This document shows, in pieces, positions 8,658-17,535 of a DNA stretch of 64,000 nt. The notes below the pieces were generated by a model. The model saw only the letters and a list, made by a program, of their open reading frames with translations, was not told where the DNA came from and searched no databases. The position numbers and the translations under genes are program-made. This DNA is from Terripilifer sp031921685 (GTDB taxonomy: Bacteria > Pseudomonadota > Alphaproteobacteria > Rhizobiales > Beijerinckiaceae), in the NCBI RefSeq assembly GCF_031921685.1, contig NZ_JAPDHU010000004.1, forward strand, positions 1-64,000, given 5' to 3'. Numbering within the stretch: position 1 is the stretch's first letter; every line of letters begins with the position of its first letter.

Positions 8658-9851
8658 ATGGCTGCTTCTCACGACAATACGGTGCTGGTCATTGGCGGGG
8701 GCATTGGCGGTATGGGCTGTGCTTTGGCGCTCAACCAGGCCGGCTTTGACGTCGAGCTGATCGAACAGGCCGCTGAAATCGGCGAAATCGGCGCCGGCAT
8801 CCAGTTAGGTCCCAATGCTTTCGCGGCGATGGATGCGCTGGGCTGCGGTCCGCGCGCCCGGGCGCGCGCCGTCTATACCGACGATCTCATCATGATGGAC
8901 GCCGTCGACGAGAGCGTCGTCGGCAAGATTTCGGCGCGCGAAGAATTTCGTGAGCGCTTCAAAAATCCTTACGCGGTGATCCACCGCGCCGACATTCATC
9001 TGTCGGTTTATGAGGAAGTGCAGACCAAGTCGAACGTCCGCTTCCACACCAATTCGCGCATCGAGAGCATCGATATCGACGACAAGGGCGCGCGCGTGCG
9101 CGATGCCAATGGCAAGGAATATCGCGGCATCGCTTTGATCGGCTGCGACGGCGTCAAGTCCGTCGTGCGCGAGAAGCTCGTTGGCGACGGGCATCGCGTG
9201 CCGGGCCATGTGGTTTATCGCGCCGTGACGCCGCGCGACGAATTCCCCGCCGATCTGCGTTGGAATGCGGCCACCATCTGGGTCGGTCCCAACTGCCATC
9301 TCGTTCACTATCCGATGCGCGGCGGCGAGCAATACAACATCGTCGTCACCTTCCACAGCCGTGAGAAAGAAGAATGGGGCGTGCGCGAAGGTTCGCGCGA
9401 GGAAGTGCAATCTTACTTTCAGCACATCGCGCCGCGTCCGCGCCAGCTCATCGACAAGCCGACGTCGTGGCGGCGCTGGTCGATCGCCGATCGCGATCCG
9501 GTGGAGAAATGGGGTGAGGGCCGTGCCACCTTGCTCGGTGATGCCGCTCATCCGATGCTGCAATATATGGCGCAGGGTGCCTGCATGGCGCTGGAAGATG
9601 CGGTGACCCTGCGTGAGGCGCTACGTGTCCACAAGGGCGACCTCCAAAAGGCCTTCCGGCTCTACGAAGAGAAACGCATTCCGCGCACGGCGCGCGTGGT
9701 CTATTCGGCGCGCGAAATGGGTCGGCTGTTCCATGCCGGCGGCGTCGAGCGGCTGGTGCGCAACCAGCTCTGGCAGGGCCGCAGCCAGGAGCGCTACTAC
9801 GATGCGCTGGAATGGCTCTACGGCTGGTCGGTCGAGAAGTGTCTCGCATGA
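8658..9851 (+). CDS. FAD-dependent aromatic-ring monooxygenase (3-hydroxybenzoate 6-/salicylate hydroxylase-like)
   Basis: The 397-residue product is a class A flavoprotein monooxygenase. It has the FAD-binding GGGIGGMGCALALNQAG near the start, the GAGIQLGPNA segment seen in salicylate and 3-hydroxybenzoate hydroxylases, DG near residue 165 (IGCDGVKSVVR), and the second FAD motif GDAAHPMLQYMAQGA. It probably hydroxylates a hydroxylated benzoate with NAD(P)H and O2. A GTG immediately precedes the ATG; the GGGAGG spacing favours the ATG. It overlaps the MarR gene by four bases, so the two form an operon. The exact substrate cannot be read from sequence. Confidence 0.88.
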   Translation: MAASHDNTVLVIGGGIGGMGCALALNQAGFDVELIEQAAEIGEIGAGIQLGPNAFAAMDALGCGPRARARAVYTDDLIMMDAVDESVVGKISAREEFRERFKNPYAVIHRADIHLSVYEEVQTKSNVRFHTNSRIESIDIDDKGARVRDANGKEYRGIALIGCDGVKSVVREKLVGDGHRVPGHVVYRAVTPRDEFPADLRWNAATIWVGPNCHLVHYPMRGGEQYNIVVTFHSREKEEWGVREGSREEVQSYFQHIAPRPRQLIDKPTSWRRWSIADRDPVEKWGEGRATLLGDAAHPMLQYMAQGACMALEDAVTLREALRVHKGDLQKAFRLYEEKRIPRTARVVYSAREMGRLFHAGGVERLVRNQLWQGRSQERYYDALEWLYGWSVEKCLA

Positions 9852-10306
9852 GTACGACGCGCGCCGATATCGAATCTTCCGTGGCGCTCGATATGGACGC
9901 CATGCCGGGCCACTACATTCGCCGCCTGCAACAGGTGGCGGTGCGGCTGTTCTCGGAGGAAGTCGGTTCGGAGCTGACGCCGGTGCAATTCGCTGCGCTT
10001 GTCGCCATCGCCCAGCGCAGCGGCTTGGGGCAGGCGGATCTCGCCGCGCAGATCGGCTACGATCGCGCCACCATCGGCGGCGTGATCGATCGGCTCGAAG
10101 CCAAGGGCTGGGTCAGCCGCACGCCTTCGCGCGAGGATCGCCGGCAGAATATCGTCGCGATCACGCCGGCGGGCGAACAGGCCATGGCGCAGGCGACATC
10201 GGCGGTTGAAAGGGTGCAAACCCGTTTCCTGTCGCCGCTCAATTCGGACGAACAGCAGGTGTTCGAGCAGATGTGCCGCAAACTGCTGGGATATCACCTG
10301 GGCTGA
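9848..10306 (+). CDS. MarR-family transcriptional regulator
   Basis: The 152-residue product has a winged helix: QADLAAQIGYDRATIGGVIDRL (recognition helix, about residues 62-83) and SREDRRQNIVAITPAG (wing). MarR proteins are dimeric repressors released by phenolic ligands, which fits the monooxygenase it is coupled to by an ATGA overlap. Its likely site is the inverted repeat at 8597-8613, which would make the operon self-regulated. A longer in-frame start upstream overlaps the monooxygenase further and is unlikely. Confidence 0.92.
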   Translation: MSTTRADIESSVALDMDAMPGHYIRRLQQVAVRLFSEEVGSELTPVQFAALVAIAQRSGLGQADLAAQIGYDRATIGGVIDRLEAKGWVSRTPSREDRRQNIVAITPAGEQAMAQATSAVERVQTRFLSPLNSDEQQVFEQMCRKLLGYHLG

Positions 10307-10535
10307 TATTCCAATTTATTCTTTCTTAGATTGCCAGTCGCGTTCGGGTGGTTTTCCGGTCCACCCGTCGCTCAATTGCCATGATTGGCGGACAAGAGAA
10401 CGGGCTCCTCGTAATTTCGCGATCAAATGCTATGACTGGTCGGCTTCCTGCCAGAATCCGACCTGCCGGTGGATGATTTCGTGATGTCCGGCTTTCGGTT
10501 CGAGTTCATTTCTGTTTTTTCCGGATCGAGTCCAG

Positions 10536-11894
10536 ATGTCTTCCGTTCCTTCCCTCGGCAGTCGCGCCGCCTTCACGCAAGGCCCGATCATGCGCCATGT
10601 GATCGTCATGGCGACGACCGGCTCGATCGGCCTGATGGCGATTTTTTTCGTCGATTTGCTGTCGCTGCTCTATGTGTCTTGGCTCGGCGATCACGCGCTG
10701 ACAGCGGCCGTCGGCTATGCGACGCAGGTGTCGTTCTTTCTGATCTCGATCAGCATCGGCTTTTCGATCGCGGTGGGTGCTTTGGTGGCGCAGGCGATCG
10801 GTGCCGGCGACAAGGCGCGCGCCGGCCGTCTCGCCGCCTCCAGCCTCGTCCATGTCGCGGTGGCCTCCGTGGTCTTGACGCTGGCGATGCTGCCGTTCCG
10901 TCGCGATCTGCTGCATTTGCTCGGTGCGCGCGATCACGTCCTCGACGTCTCTTCGACTTTTCTGCTGATCTCCCTGCCGTCGTTGCCGTTGATGTCGGTC
11001 GGCATGGCGTTCGCGGCTCTGCTGCGGGCGCGCGGCGACGCACGCCGCGCCATGTATGTAACACTAGGTGGCGGCCTCGCCACGGCAGTCCTCGATCCGA
11101 TCTTCATTTTCGCGCTTGGATTGGGCGTCAATGGTGCTGCCATCGTCACTGTTCTGTCACGTCTGTGTTTTCTCGCTGTCGGCGCCTGGGGCTGCATGCG
11201 CGTGCATCGCATGGTCAGCCGGCCACAGCGTCATGCCTTGCTGCCCGATCTGAAAATCATGATGCGGATCGCCATCCCGGCGATCCTGACCACGCTTGCC
11301 GCGCCAGTCTCGACCTCTTATGCGCTGAGCGTGTTTGCCACCTTCGGCCAGGACGTGGTCGCCGCCTATACGATCGTCGACCGCATCATTGGCGTCTCTT
11401 TCGGGCCGCTGTTTGCTCTGTCGGGCGCCGTCGGTCCGATCATCGGGCAGAACTATGGGGCGCGGCTGTTCCCGCGCATTCGCCGGACGCTGATCGACTG
11501 TTTCACGCTCTCGAGCGGCTACAGCCTCGCGGTCTGGCTCATCCTTGCCCTGGCGGCGCCGTTGATCGTCAAATTGTTCGACGCGTCGTCGATGACGGCT
11601 GAGCTGATCATGTTCTATTGCCGCTTTGGCGCGATAGCCTGGGTGTTTCTCGGCTGCATGTTCGTCGCCAATGCGGCTTTTAACAATCTTGGTTACCCGG
11701 TGTTATCGATGGTCTTCAACTGGGGCCGCTCGACGCTCGGCACGATTCCCTTCGTCACCATCGGTGCCAAGCTCTGGGGGCCGGAAGGCGCGATGATGGG
11801 CATGGCGGCTGGCGCGGCTCTGTTTAGCCTGATTGCGATCTTCGTCGCTTTCTATGTCACAGGCCGTCTCGCCCGGGTGCGCGAAATGGGATAA
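10536..11894 (+). CDS. MATE-family multidrug/cation antiporter
   Basis: The 452-residue product has about twelve hydrophobic segments in two similar halves, as MATE exporters do: VDLLSLLYVSWLGDHALTA in the first half and IVDRIIGVSFGPLFALSGAVGPIIGQNYGA in the second (the PxxGQNxGA-type motif is diagnostic). It exports cationic drugs or metabolites driven by Na+ or H+. The gene lies 229 bases after the MarR gene; that gap shows no open frame or clear motif. The next gene starts 48 bases downstream. Confidence 0.9.
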   Translation: MSSVPSLGSRAAFTQGPIMRHVIVMATTGSIGLMAIFFVDLLSLLYVSWLGDHALTAAVGYATQVSFFLISISIGFSIAVGALVAQAIGAGDKARAGRLAASSLVHVAVASVVLTLAMLPFRRDLLHLLGARDHVLDVSSTFLLISLPSLPLMSVGMAFAALLRARGDARRAMYVTLGGGLATAVLDPIFIFALGLGVNGAAIVTVLSRLCFLAVGAWGCMRVHRMVSRPQRHALLPDLKIMMRIAIPAILTTLAAPVSTSYALSVFATFGQDVVAAYTIVDRIIGVSFGPLFALSGAVGPIIGQNYGARLFPRIRRTLIDCFTLSSGYSLAVWLILALAAPLIVKLFDASSMTAELIMFYCRFGAIAWVFLGCMFVANAAFNNLGYPVLSMVFNWGRSTLGTIPFVTIGAKLWGPEGAMMGMAAGAALFSLIAIFVAFYVTGRLARVREMG

Positions 11895-11942
11895 GAAGGC
11901 GCAGGTGTGGCATTTGGCGTGGCGTTAGAGAAAGGGACGGAC

Positions 11943-12851
11943 ATGTTTAATCTCTACGAAATCGTGCAGGCTTCGCAGGGGGGTGATGGCGTCAAAACCC
12001 TGGCGCGCATGTACGGTCTGTCCGACCAGCAGGCGGAAGCGGCGGTCGGCGCGATCTTGCCGGCGATGTCGCAGCGTCTGCAAGCCAAGGCGCAAGACCC
12101 GCAAGGCATGGCCGAACTCTTCTCGGCGATGATGAACGGCCAGGGCATGGCTGCTTTCTCCAATCCCGCCGCGGCGCAATCAGGAGACGCCCGACAATTC
12201 GGCCGCGATATGCTGGGCCAGATGTTCGGCGATCGCGATGCCTCCCGCCAGCTCGCCGCCCATGCGGCGCAAGCGGCCGACGTCAGCCAGGACATCATGC
12301 AAAAGCTGATGCCGGCGATCATCGCCATTGTCATGGGCGGCCTGACCAAGTCGATGAATGACAAGGGCCTGGGCGGCATTTTGGAACAGATCGGCGGCGC
12401 CTTCGGCCAGCCGGGTCCGCAGACCGCGCCGCAAAGCGGTAGCGGCCTGCCGGGCAATGGTCTTCCTGGCGGGCTCCCTGGTGGTATGCCCGGCAACGGT
12501 CTTCCAGGCGGAGCCGGTGGCGGTCTTGGTGATATCCTCGGGCAAATCCTGCAAGGCACGTTCGGCCAGCCGCCGCAGGCCGGTGCGCCCGGCGGCGGCG
12601 ACATTCTCGATCAGGCCGGTCGGACACCGCAGGCGGGCGGCGCAACACCGCAAACACCGTCACCCAATGCGACCCCAGGCGCGACGCCGGGATCAAGTCC
12701 GATGGCTTTCCCTGGCGGCTTCGACCCGAAATCGATCCAGGCGGGCATCGACATGCTGGGCAAGATTCTCGGTCACGGCACCCAGCAGGCGCCGCAGCAG
12801 CAGGCCAATCTCAACGACATTCTCGGCCAGCTGTTCGGCAACAAGCGATAA
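11943..12851 (+). CDS. DUF937 domain protein with GLPG repeats
   Basis: The 302-residue product begins MFNLYEIVQASQGGDGVKTL, the DUF937 N-terminus, followed by a helical domain to about residue 150 (IMQKLMPAIIAIVMGGLTKSM). A low-complexity linker then repeats GLPGG/GNGLPGG units (about residues 164-190) and Pro/Gln/Thr-rich tracts. It ends with two copies of an ILGQ(L/I) helix (DILGQILQGTFGQ, DILGQLFGNKR). AAAGGGA precedes the ATG at 11943. The role is unknown; the domain is probably soluble and self-associating. It converges on the SDR gene with three bases between the stops. Confidence 0.8.
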   Translation: MFNLYEIVQASQGGDGVKTLARMYGLSDQQAEAAVGAILPAMSQRLQAKAQDPQGMAELFSAMMNGQGMAAFSNPAAAQSGDARQFGRDMLGQMFGDRDASRQLAAHAAQAADVSQDIMQKLMPAIIAIVMGGLTKSMNDKGLGGILEQIGGAFGQPGPQTAPQSGSGLPGNGLPGGLPGGMPGNGLPGGAGGGLGDILGQILQGTFGQPPQAGAPGGGDILDQAGRTPQAGGATPQTPSPNATPGATPGSSPMAFPGGFDPKSIQAGIDMLGKILGHGTQQAPQQQANLNDILGQLFGNKR

Positions 12852-12854
12852 GCT

Positions 12855-13730
12855 TTATTTCAAGGCGGCAAGGCTGACCGGCGGAACGCTATCCGCCGGC
12901 ACAAAGAAATCTTGTGCCAGCGCCTGGGCCGGATTGACCCGATACTGGTCGAAATCGCGCACGCCGTTCTCATAGAGGAAGGTGTCGTCGATGATGAACT
13001 GGCCGGTGAGCGTTTTCGCGGGCGAACAGAAAATCATATGCGCCGCGTCGGCGAGAATGTCGGGCGTGCGCGAGGCCTGCATCAGCGCATCGCCGCCGAG
13101 CAGGTTCTTGATCGCCGACGTGGCGATGGTCGTGCGCGGCCACAGCGCGTTGACGGCAATGCCTTTGCGGCGCAGTTCGCCGGCCAGTCCCAGCACCACC
13201 ATGCTCATGCCGAATTTCGCCATCGTATAGGCGGTGTGCGGCGCGAACCATTTTTCCTTCATGTCGAGCGGCGGCGACAGCATGAGGATGTGCGGATTCT
13301 CAGCCTGGGCCAGGAAAGGCACGGCGAATTTCGACACCATGAACGTGCCGCGCGCATTGATCTGATGCATCAGATCGTAGCGGCGCATGTCGGTGGCTTG
13401 GGAATCGGTGAGAGAAATGGCGCTGGCATTGTTGACGACGATGTCGAGCGAGCCGAAATGCGCGGCGGTCTTTTCGATCGCCTCGCGCACCTGCGCGTCT
13501 TCCCGGACGTCGACGAGAAGCGGCAGGGCCTTGCCGCCAGCCTTCTCGATGTCTTCCGCCGCCGTGTAGATCGTGCCGGGCAGCTTCGGATGCGGCTCGG
13601 CGGTCTTGGCGGCGATGGCGATATTGGCGCCATCGCGGGCGGCGCGCAGCGCGATGGCAAGGCCGATGCCGCGCGAGGCGCCGGTGATGAACAGGGTCTT
13701 GCCGGCGAGCGTGCCTGTGGGCGTCGTCAT
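12855..13730 (-). CDS. Short-chain dehydrogenase/reductase (HSDL2-like)
   Basis: The 291-residue product has TGASRGIG (about residue 18), NNAS (about 98) and the catalytic YxxxK in AYTMAKFG (about 172). The extended C-terminal region and the NIAIAAKTAEPHPKLPGTI stretch match the HSDL2/SCP2-associated SDR branch linked to fatty acid metabolism. AAGGAG lies nine bases upstream of the ATG at 13730 and decides the start over an upstream ATG. It is the last gene of a minus-strand group with the enoyl-CoA hydratase and acyl-CoA dehydrogenase, but a dispersed repeat (13750-13805) sits in the gap. Confidence 0.88.
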   Translation of the reverse strand: MTTPTGTLAGKTLFITGASRGIGLAIALRAARDGANIAIAAKTAEPHPKLPGTIYTAAEDIEKAGGKALPLLVDVREDAQVREAIEKTAAHFGSLDIVVNNASAISLTDSQATDMRRYDLMHQINARGTFMVSKFAVPFLAQAENPHILMLSPPLDMKEKWFAPHTAYTMAKFGMSMVVLGLAGELRRKGIAVNALWPRTTIATSAIKNLLGGDALMQASRTPDILADAAHMIFCSPAKTLTGQFIIDDTFLYENGVRDFDQYRVNPAQALAQDFFVPADSVPPVSLAALK

Positions 13731-13749
13731 CGTGGTGCTCCTTGCAATA

Positions 13750-13805
13750 GCGTTTTCAAGCGAAGTGGACACCGGTTCGCGTGAAGAAAACGCGTCAAAA
13801 CAAAA
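13750..13805. repeat. Dispersed intergenic repeat, copy 1
   Basis: The segment reads GCGTTTTCAAGCGAAGTGGA, then CACCGGTTCGCGTGAAGAAA, then ACGCGTCAAAACAAAA. Copies 2 and 3 at 26880-26935 and 28519-28572 match at most positions. GCGTTTTC pairs with GAAAACGC inside each unit, so each can fold. I recall such elements as common in Hyphomicrobiales intergenic regions. This copy lies inside an apparent operon. Confidence 0.85.
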
Positions 13806-13828
13806 CCGATCTGGTTATTTCTTGGATG

Positions 13829-14578
13829 CTATTTCTTGGATTTCGCCATGAACGCCGTGAAGGCGGCGCGCGCTTCGTCGGATTTCAGCGCCGCGCCGAA
13901 AGCCCGTGCCTCCACGCCCATCCGATCGAGAATGGTGTCGCGATCGCCACGCATCAGCCGTCGCGTCGTCGCCACCGCATTGCGCGGCTTGGCGGCCAGC
14001 GTTCGCGCCTTCTCCAGCGCATGGGCATGCAACCGATCCTTATCGACGACCGCGTTGACGAGGCCGACTCGCTGCGCCTCTACAGCGTCGAAACCTTCGC
14101 CCAGCAGCAGCCATTCGCTCGCCTTGGCGATGCCCACGCGTTCCGGCACCAGAAGGGAGGCGGCGGCCTCGGGCACAAGGCCGAGATCGACGAAAGGCAT
14201 GCGGAAAGCCGCATCGGGTGCCGCGTAGACGAGATCGCAGTGAAACAGGATCGTCGTGCCGACACCGATTGCCGCGCCTTCCACCGCCGCAACGATCGGC
14301 TTGTCGCAAATGGCGAAGCGCCGAATGAAACGCAGCGCCGGAAAATCCTCGATCGCGCTGGTTGAGGAGAGGAAGTCGGCGATGTCATTGCCTGATGTGA
14401 ACAGGCCGCCGCTGCCGCGCAGCAGCAAGGCGCCGATCTTGCCGTCGGCCTCCGCCGCATCGATGGCGGCGATCATCGCCTCATACATGGCGCCGGTGAG
14501 CGCGTTCTTCTTGTCCGGCCGGTTCATCGTGATGGTGAGCACGCCATCGGCCGCGGCTGTGGTGATATGATCGTTCAT
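13829..14578 (-). CDS. Enoyl-CoA hydratase/isomerase family protein
   Basis: The 249-residue crotonase-fold protein carries the oxyanion-hole segments GSGGLFTSGNDIADF (about residue 58-72) and EGAAIGVGTTILFHCDLVYA (about 100-120), and FVDLGLVPEAAAS, where the Glu normally assists hydration. It probably hydrates 2-enoyl-CoA in fatty acid or aromatic-acid side-chain oxidation. It overlaps the stop of the acyl-CoA dehydrogenase gene by four bases (ATGA), so the two are translationally coupled. Confidence 0.9.
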   Translation of the reverse strand: MNDHITTAAADGVLTITMNRPDKKNALTGAMYEAMIAAIDAAEADGKIGALLLRGSGGLFTSGNDIADFLSSTSAIEDFPALRFIRRFAICDKPIVAAVEGAAIGVGTTILFHCDLVYAAPDAAFRMPFVDLGLVPEAAASLLVPERVGIAKASEWLLLGEGFDAVEAQRVGLVNAVVDKDRLHAHALEKARTLAAKPRNAVATTRRLMRGDRDTILDRMGVEARAFGAALKSDEARAAFTAFMAKSKK

Positions 14579-16347
14579 GATGCGAGCGCCCGTTCAGCGG
14601 TGTGGACGGAGGCAGCGCCGCCGGTCACGGTCCATTCGAGTCCCTTGGCGCCGACGCAGAGATTCTCGGCGAAGAAGCGGGCGATATCGACATGGGCTTC
14701 ATGGCCATTGGCATTCAGCGCGGCCAAGCCCATGCGGGCCAAAGCCGTGCCGCCGCGCGCCAGGCCGAAGAGGCGCAGATAGGGCGTGGCGCCGGCCAGC
14801 GCATCGTCGGGGCGCGCCGCGAGCGCGTCCAGCATGTAGCGCGTGGCTATCTCCAAAGCGTCGACACATTCGCCAAGACGGGCGGCACTGGCGCCGAAGG
14901 CTGGATCATTGACCTTGGCGACATCGGCGACGACCGCACGCATGTCGGCGATCTCGCGCGCCACCGTCTCGCCATTGGAGAGCGGTAGTTTGCGTTGCAC
15001 CAGATCGATGGCCTGGATGCCGTTGGTGCCTTCATAGATCGCGGCGATGCGGGCATCGCGCATGAACTGCGCCGCGCCGGTTTCCTCGATGAAGCCCATG
15101 CCGCCATGCACCTGCACGCCAAGCGAGGTCACTTCATTGCCGATGTCGGTGGAGAAAGCCTTGGCCACCGGTGTCAGCAGGCTGGCACGTTCGTTCGCCT
15201 GCTTGCGCGCGGCGGCATCGGTGGCGCGATGTGAACGATCGATCGCCTCGGCGGTCATGTAGCAGATGGCCCGCGCTGCCGCAGTGCTGGACTTCATGGT
15301 CAGCAGCATGCGCCGCACGTCGGGATGCAGAGCGATGGGGCTCATGCCCTGGCCGGTGAAGCCGGTGGCACGGCCCTGCCGGCGCTCATTGGCATAGTCC
15401 ACGGCCTTCTGGGTGGCGAGTTCGGCGAGCGCCACGCCCTGCAGGCCGACGCCGAGGCGCGCATTGTTCATCATCGTGAACATGCAGGCGAGGCCTTTGT
15501 TTTCCTCGCCGACGAGATAGCCGACGGCACCGTCCTTATCGCCATAGATCATCGTGCAGGTCGGCGAAGCGTGAATGCCCATCTTGTGTTCGAGGCTGTG
15601 GCAGCGCACGTCGTTCAATGCGCCGAGCGCGCCGTCACTGCCGGGCAGATATTTCGGCACCAAGAAGAGTGAAATGCCGCGCGTGCTGGCGGGCGCGTCG
15701 GGCAGGCGGGCCAGCACGAGATGGACGATGTTCTCGGCCATGTCATGTTCGCCATAGGTGATGAAAATCTTCTGGCCGAAGATGCGATAGGTGCCGTCGG
15801 CCTGTTTCTCCGCCCGCGTACGTAGAGCGGCGAGATCGGAGCCGGCCTGCGGCTCGGTGAGGTTCATCGTCGCCGACCATTCGCCGGAAACGATTTTCGG
15901 CAGATAGGTCTGCTGCAGTGCCTCGGAGCCGTGGCGTTCGAGCGCCAGAATGGCGCCGGAGCTCAGCATCGGGCAGAGCATGAAGGCCATATTGGCCGAA
16001 GACCACATTTCCAGGCAGGCGGAATCAAGGAGATGCGGCAGGCCCATGCCGCCGGCCTCCTGCGAGGCGGTCACGCCGGCCCAGCCACCTTCGATCCACT
16101 GGCCATAGGCCTGTTTCCAGCCCGGTGCGGTCGTGACCACGCCGTCGGCCAGTTTTGCGCCGTTCTGGTCGCCCTGCCGGTTGATCGGTTCGAGCACGCC
16201 TTCGGCGAAGGCGGCGGCCTGTTCCAGGATCGTCGCGGCAAAACCGTCGCCCAGATCCGTGTAAATGCCGTCGGCGACGCCACGATCCATGCCGGCGGCA
16301 TGGGTCATGGAAAATAGAATGTCGTTGAGGGGAACCCGGTAAGTCAC
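14575..16347 (-). CDS. Acyl-CoA dehydrogenase, long C-terminal-domain type (DmdC-like)
   Basis: The 590-residue product belongs to the large acyl-CoA dehydrogenase group with an extra C-terminal domain, as in DmdC and FadE-like enzymes. Visible blocks are TEPQAGSDLAALRT (about residue 165), the FAD/substrate loop FGQKIFITYGEHD, and AAIYEGTNGIQAIDLV (about 435), where YEGTNGIQ is diagnostic. It introduces a 2,3 double bond into an acyl-CoA. I choose the GTG at 16347 because AAAGGAG stands six bases upstream and the product then begins (M)TYRVPLNDILF, as homologues do. First gene of the operon running to 12855. Confidence 0.9.
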   Translation of the reverse strand: MTYRVPLNDILFSMTHAAGMDRGVADGIYTDLGDGFAATILEQAAAFAEGVLEPINRQGDQNGAKLADGVVTTAPGWKQAYGQWIEGGWAGVTASQEAGGMGLPHLLDSACLEMWSSANMAFMLCPMLSSGAILALERHGSEALQQTYLPKIVSGEWSATMNLTEPQAGSDLAALRTRAEKQADGTYRIFGQKIFITYGEHDMAENIVHLVLARLPDAPASTRGISLFLVPKYLPGSDGALGALNDVRCHSLEHKMGIHASPTCTMIYGDKDGAVGYLVGEENKGLACMFTMMNNARLGVGLQGVALAELATQKAVDYANERRQGRATGFTGQGMSPIALHPDVRRMLLTMKSSTAAARAICYMTAEAIDRSHRATDAAARKQANERASLLTPVAKAFSTDIGNEVTSLGVQVHGGMGFIEETGAAQFMRDARIAAIYEGTNGIQAIDLVQRKLPLSNGETVAREIADMRAVVADVAKVNDPAFGASAARLGECVDALEIATRYMLDALAARPDDALAGATPYLRLFGLARGGTALARMGLAALNANGHEAHVDIARFFAENLCVGAKGLEWTVTGGAASVHTAERALAS

Positions 16348-16428
16348 GTGTGGCTCCTTTAGCAATCCTGCCCTTCTTGACGCAGAAGCCCGTGCAGCCG
16401 ACAAGCCATCAACGGGCGGCGGAATTTG

Positions 16429-16448
16429 GTTTATATGTAAACTATATA
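16429..16448 (-). promoter_or_regulatory. AT-rich inverted repeat over the acyl-CoA dehydrogenase promoter
   Basis: Reading the minus strand, a TTGCCA and a TATATA (16448-16443) are spaced 18 bases apart upstream of the acyl-CoA dehydrogenase gene. The same bases form inverted repeats: TATAT-N7-ATATA (16432-16448) and GTTTA-TATG-TAAAC (16429-16442). The core TATATGTA is shared with the operator at 8597-8613. This suggests, but does not prove, control by the same MarR protein. Confidence 0.45.
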
Positions 16449-16508
16449 CAGCCCCTTTCCAGCCCTTGGCAACACGAATCCGGGTGAACGGACAAAACGG
16501 TGGAAGAC

Positions 16509-17507
16509 ATGGTGGCGGAATTGGCGAGCGAAATGGCGGCCCAAGGCGAACGGGGACACTCTCTTAACCGTATGAATGCAGGGCCGGAAGCGGTCGAGCG
16601 GGCGGTCGAAATTTTGCGCTCCGGCGGCCTCGTCGCGCTGCCCACCGAGACGGTCTACGGCCTCGGCGCCGATGCCACCTCCAGCGAGGCGGTGGCCAAG
16701 ATTTTCGCCATCAAGGGGCGGCCAAGCTTCAATCCGCTGATCGCACACGTTGCCGACATCGTCGCGGCCGAGCGGATTGGCGTTTTCGACAAATATGCGC
16801 TGACGCTCGCCCGCTCCTTCTGGCCGGGCCCGATGACCATAGTCGTACCGATCCGCCCCGATTGTCCGGTTTGCGAACTGGCGCGCGCGGGTCTCGACAC
16901 GATCGGCCTGCGTGTGCCGGCCAATGCGACGACGCTTGCCATTCTCGAACAGCTTGATCGGCCGGTGGCGGCGCCCTCGGCCAACAGCTCCGGCCGGCTC
17001 AGCCCGACCACCGCCGATCATGTCGCCGACGATCTCGGCAGCGGCGTTGATCTCATCATCGATGGCGGTGCTTCGCGCATCGGCGTCGAGTCGACCATCA
17101 TCGCCTGCCTCGGCGGCACGCCCGTGGTATTGCGGCCGGGCGGCACGCAGCGCGAGGAGCTGGAGGTCATTCTCGATACCGAATTGGCCGACCCCGCCGA
17201 CGACAAGGTCATCGCGCCGGGCATGCTGACGTCGCACTATGCGCCGCATGCGCGCCTGCGCCTCAATGCCACCGATGTGAAGCCTGGCGAAGCGGTGCTC
17301 GATTTCGGTGGGCAATTGTCCGGCGGTGTCGTTCATATCGATTTGTCTCCGGACGGCTTCCTCGAAGAGGCGGCGGCCAATCTCTTCGCCTCTCTGCATC
17401 AGCTCGATGCCGCCGCTGTCGATCAGGTCGCGGTGGCGCCGATCCCCAATGATGGATTGGGCGAGGCAATCAACGATCGGCTGCGCCGCGCCGCCGCGCC
17501 GCGTTGA
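16509..17507 (+). CDS. Threonylcarbamoyl-AMP synthase, Sua5 type
   Basis: The product makes threonylcarbamoyl-AMP from Thr, bicarbonate and ATP for the t6A37 modification of ANN-decoding tRNAs. The YrdC domain is clear: GGLVALPTETVYGLGADAT near the start, KGRPSFNPLI, then PSANSSGRLSPTTADHV. A C-terminal Sua5 domain starts with PGMLTSHYAPHARLRL, giving about 330 residues, the long Sua5 form rather than short TsaC. The start is uncertain: GTG 16500, ATG 16509 and ATG 16572 are all in frame, and 16572 still keeps the whole domain. Confidence 0.9.
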   Translation: MVAELASEMAAQGERGHSLNRMNAGPEAVERAVEILRSGGLVALPTETVYGLGADATSSEAVAKIFAIKGRPSFNPLIAHVADIVAAERIGVFDKYALTLARSFWPGPMTIVVPIRPDCPVCELARAGLDTIGLRVPANATTLAILEQLDRPVAAPSANSSGRLSPTTADHVADDLGSGVDLIIDGGASRIGVESTIIACLGGTPVVLRPGGTQREELEVILDTELADPADDKVIAPGMLTSHYAPHARLRLNATDVKPGEAVLDFGGQLSGGVVHIDLSPDGFLEEAAANLFASLHQLDAAAVDQVAVAPIPNDGLGEAINDRLRRAAAPR

Positions 17508-17512
17508 TCCTT

Positions 17513-17535
17513 CAGCGCCGCTCTATTCGGCGCTG
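17513..17535. terminator. Hairpin between convergent gene ends
   Basis: CAGCGCCG (17513-17520) pairs with CGGCGCTG (17528-17535) across a 7-base loop, just past the Sua5 stop and overlapping the last codons of the Bug gene. It could end transcription from both sides, but neither side has a good T-run. Confidence 0.4.

Noticed and set aside
10307..10535. Gap between the MarR and MATE genes examined for a small gene or regulatory RNA
   Set aside because: Short frames there lack start signals and family features, and no clear hairpin or operator was seen.
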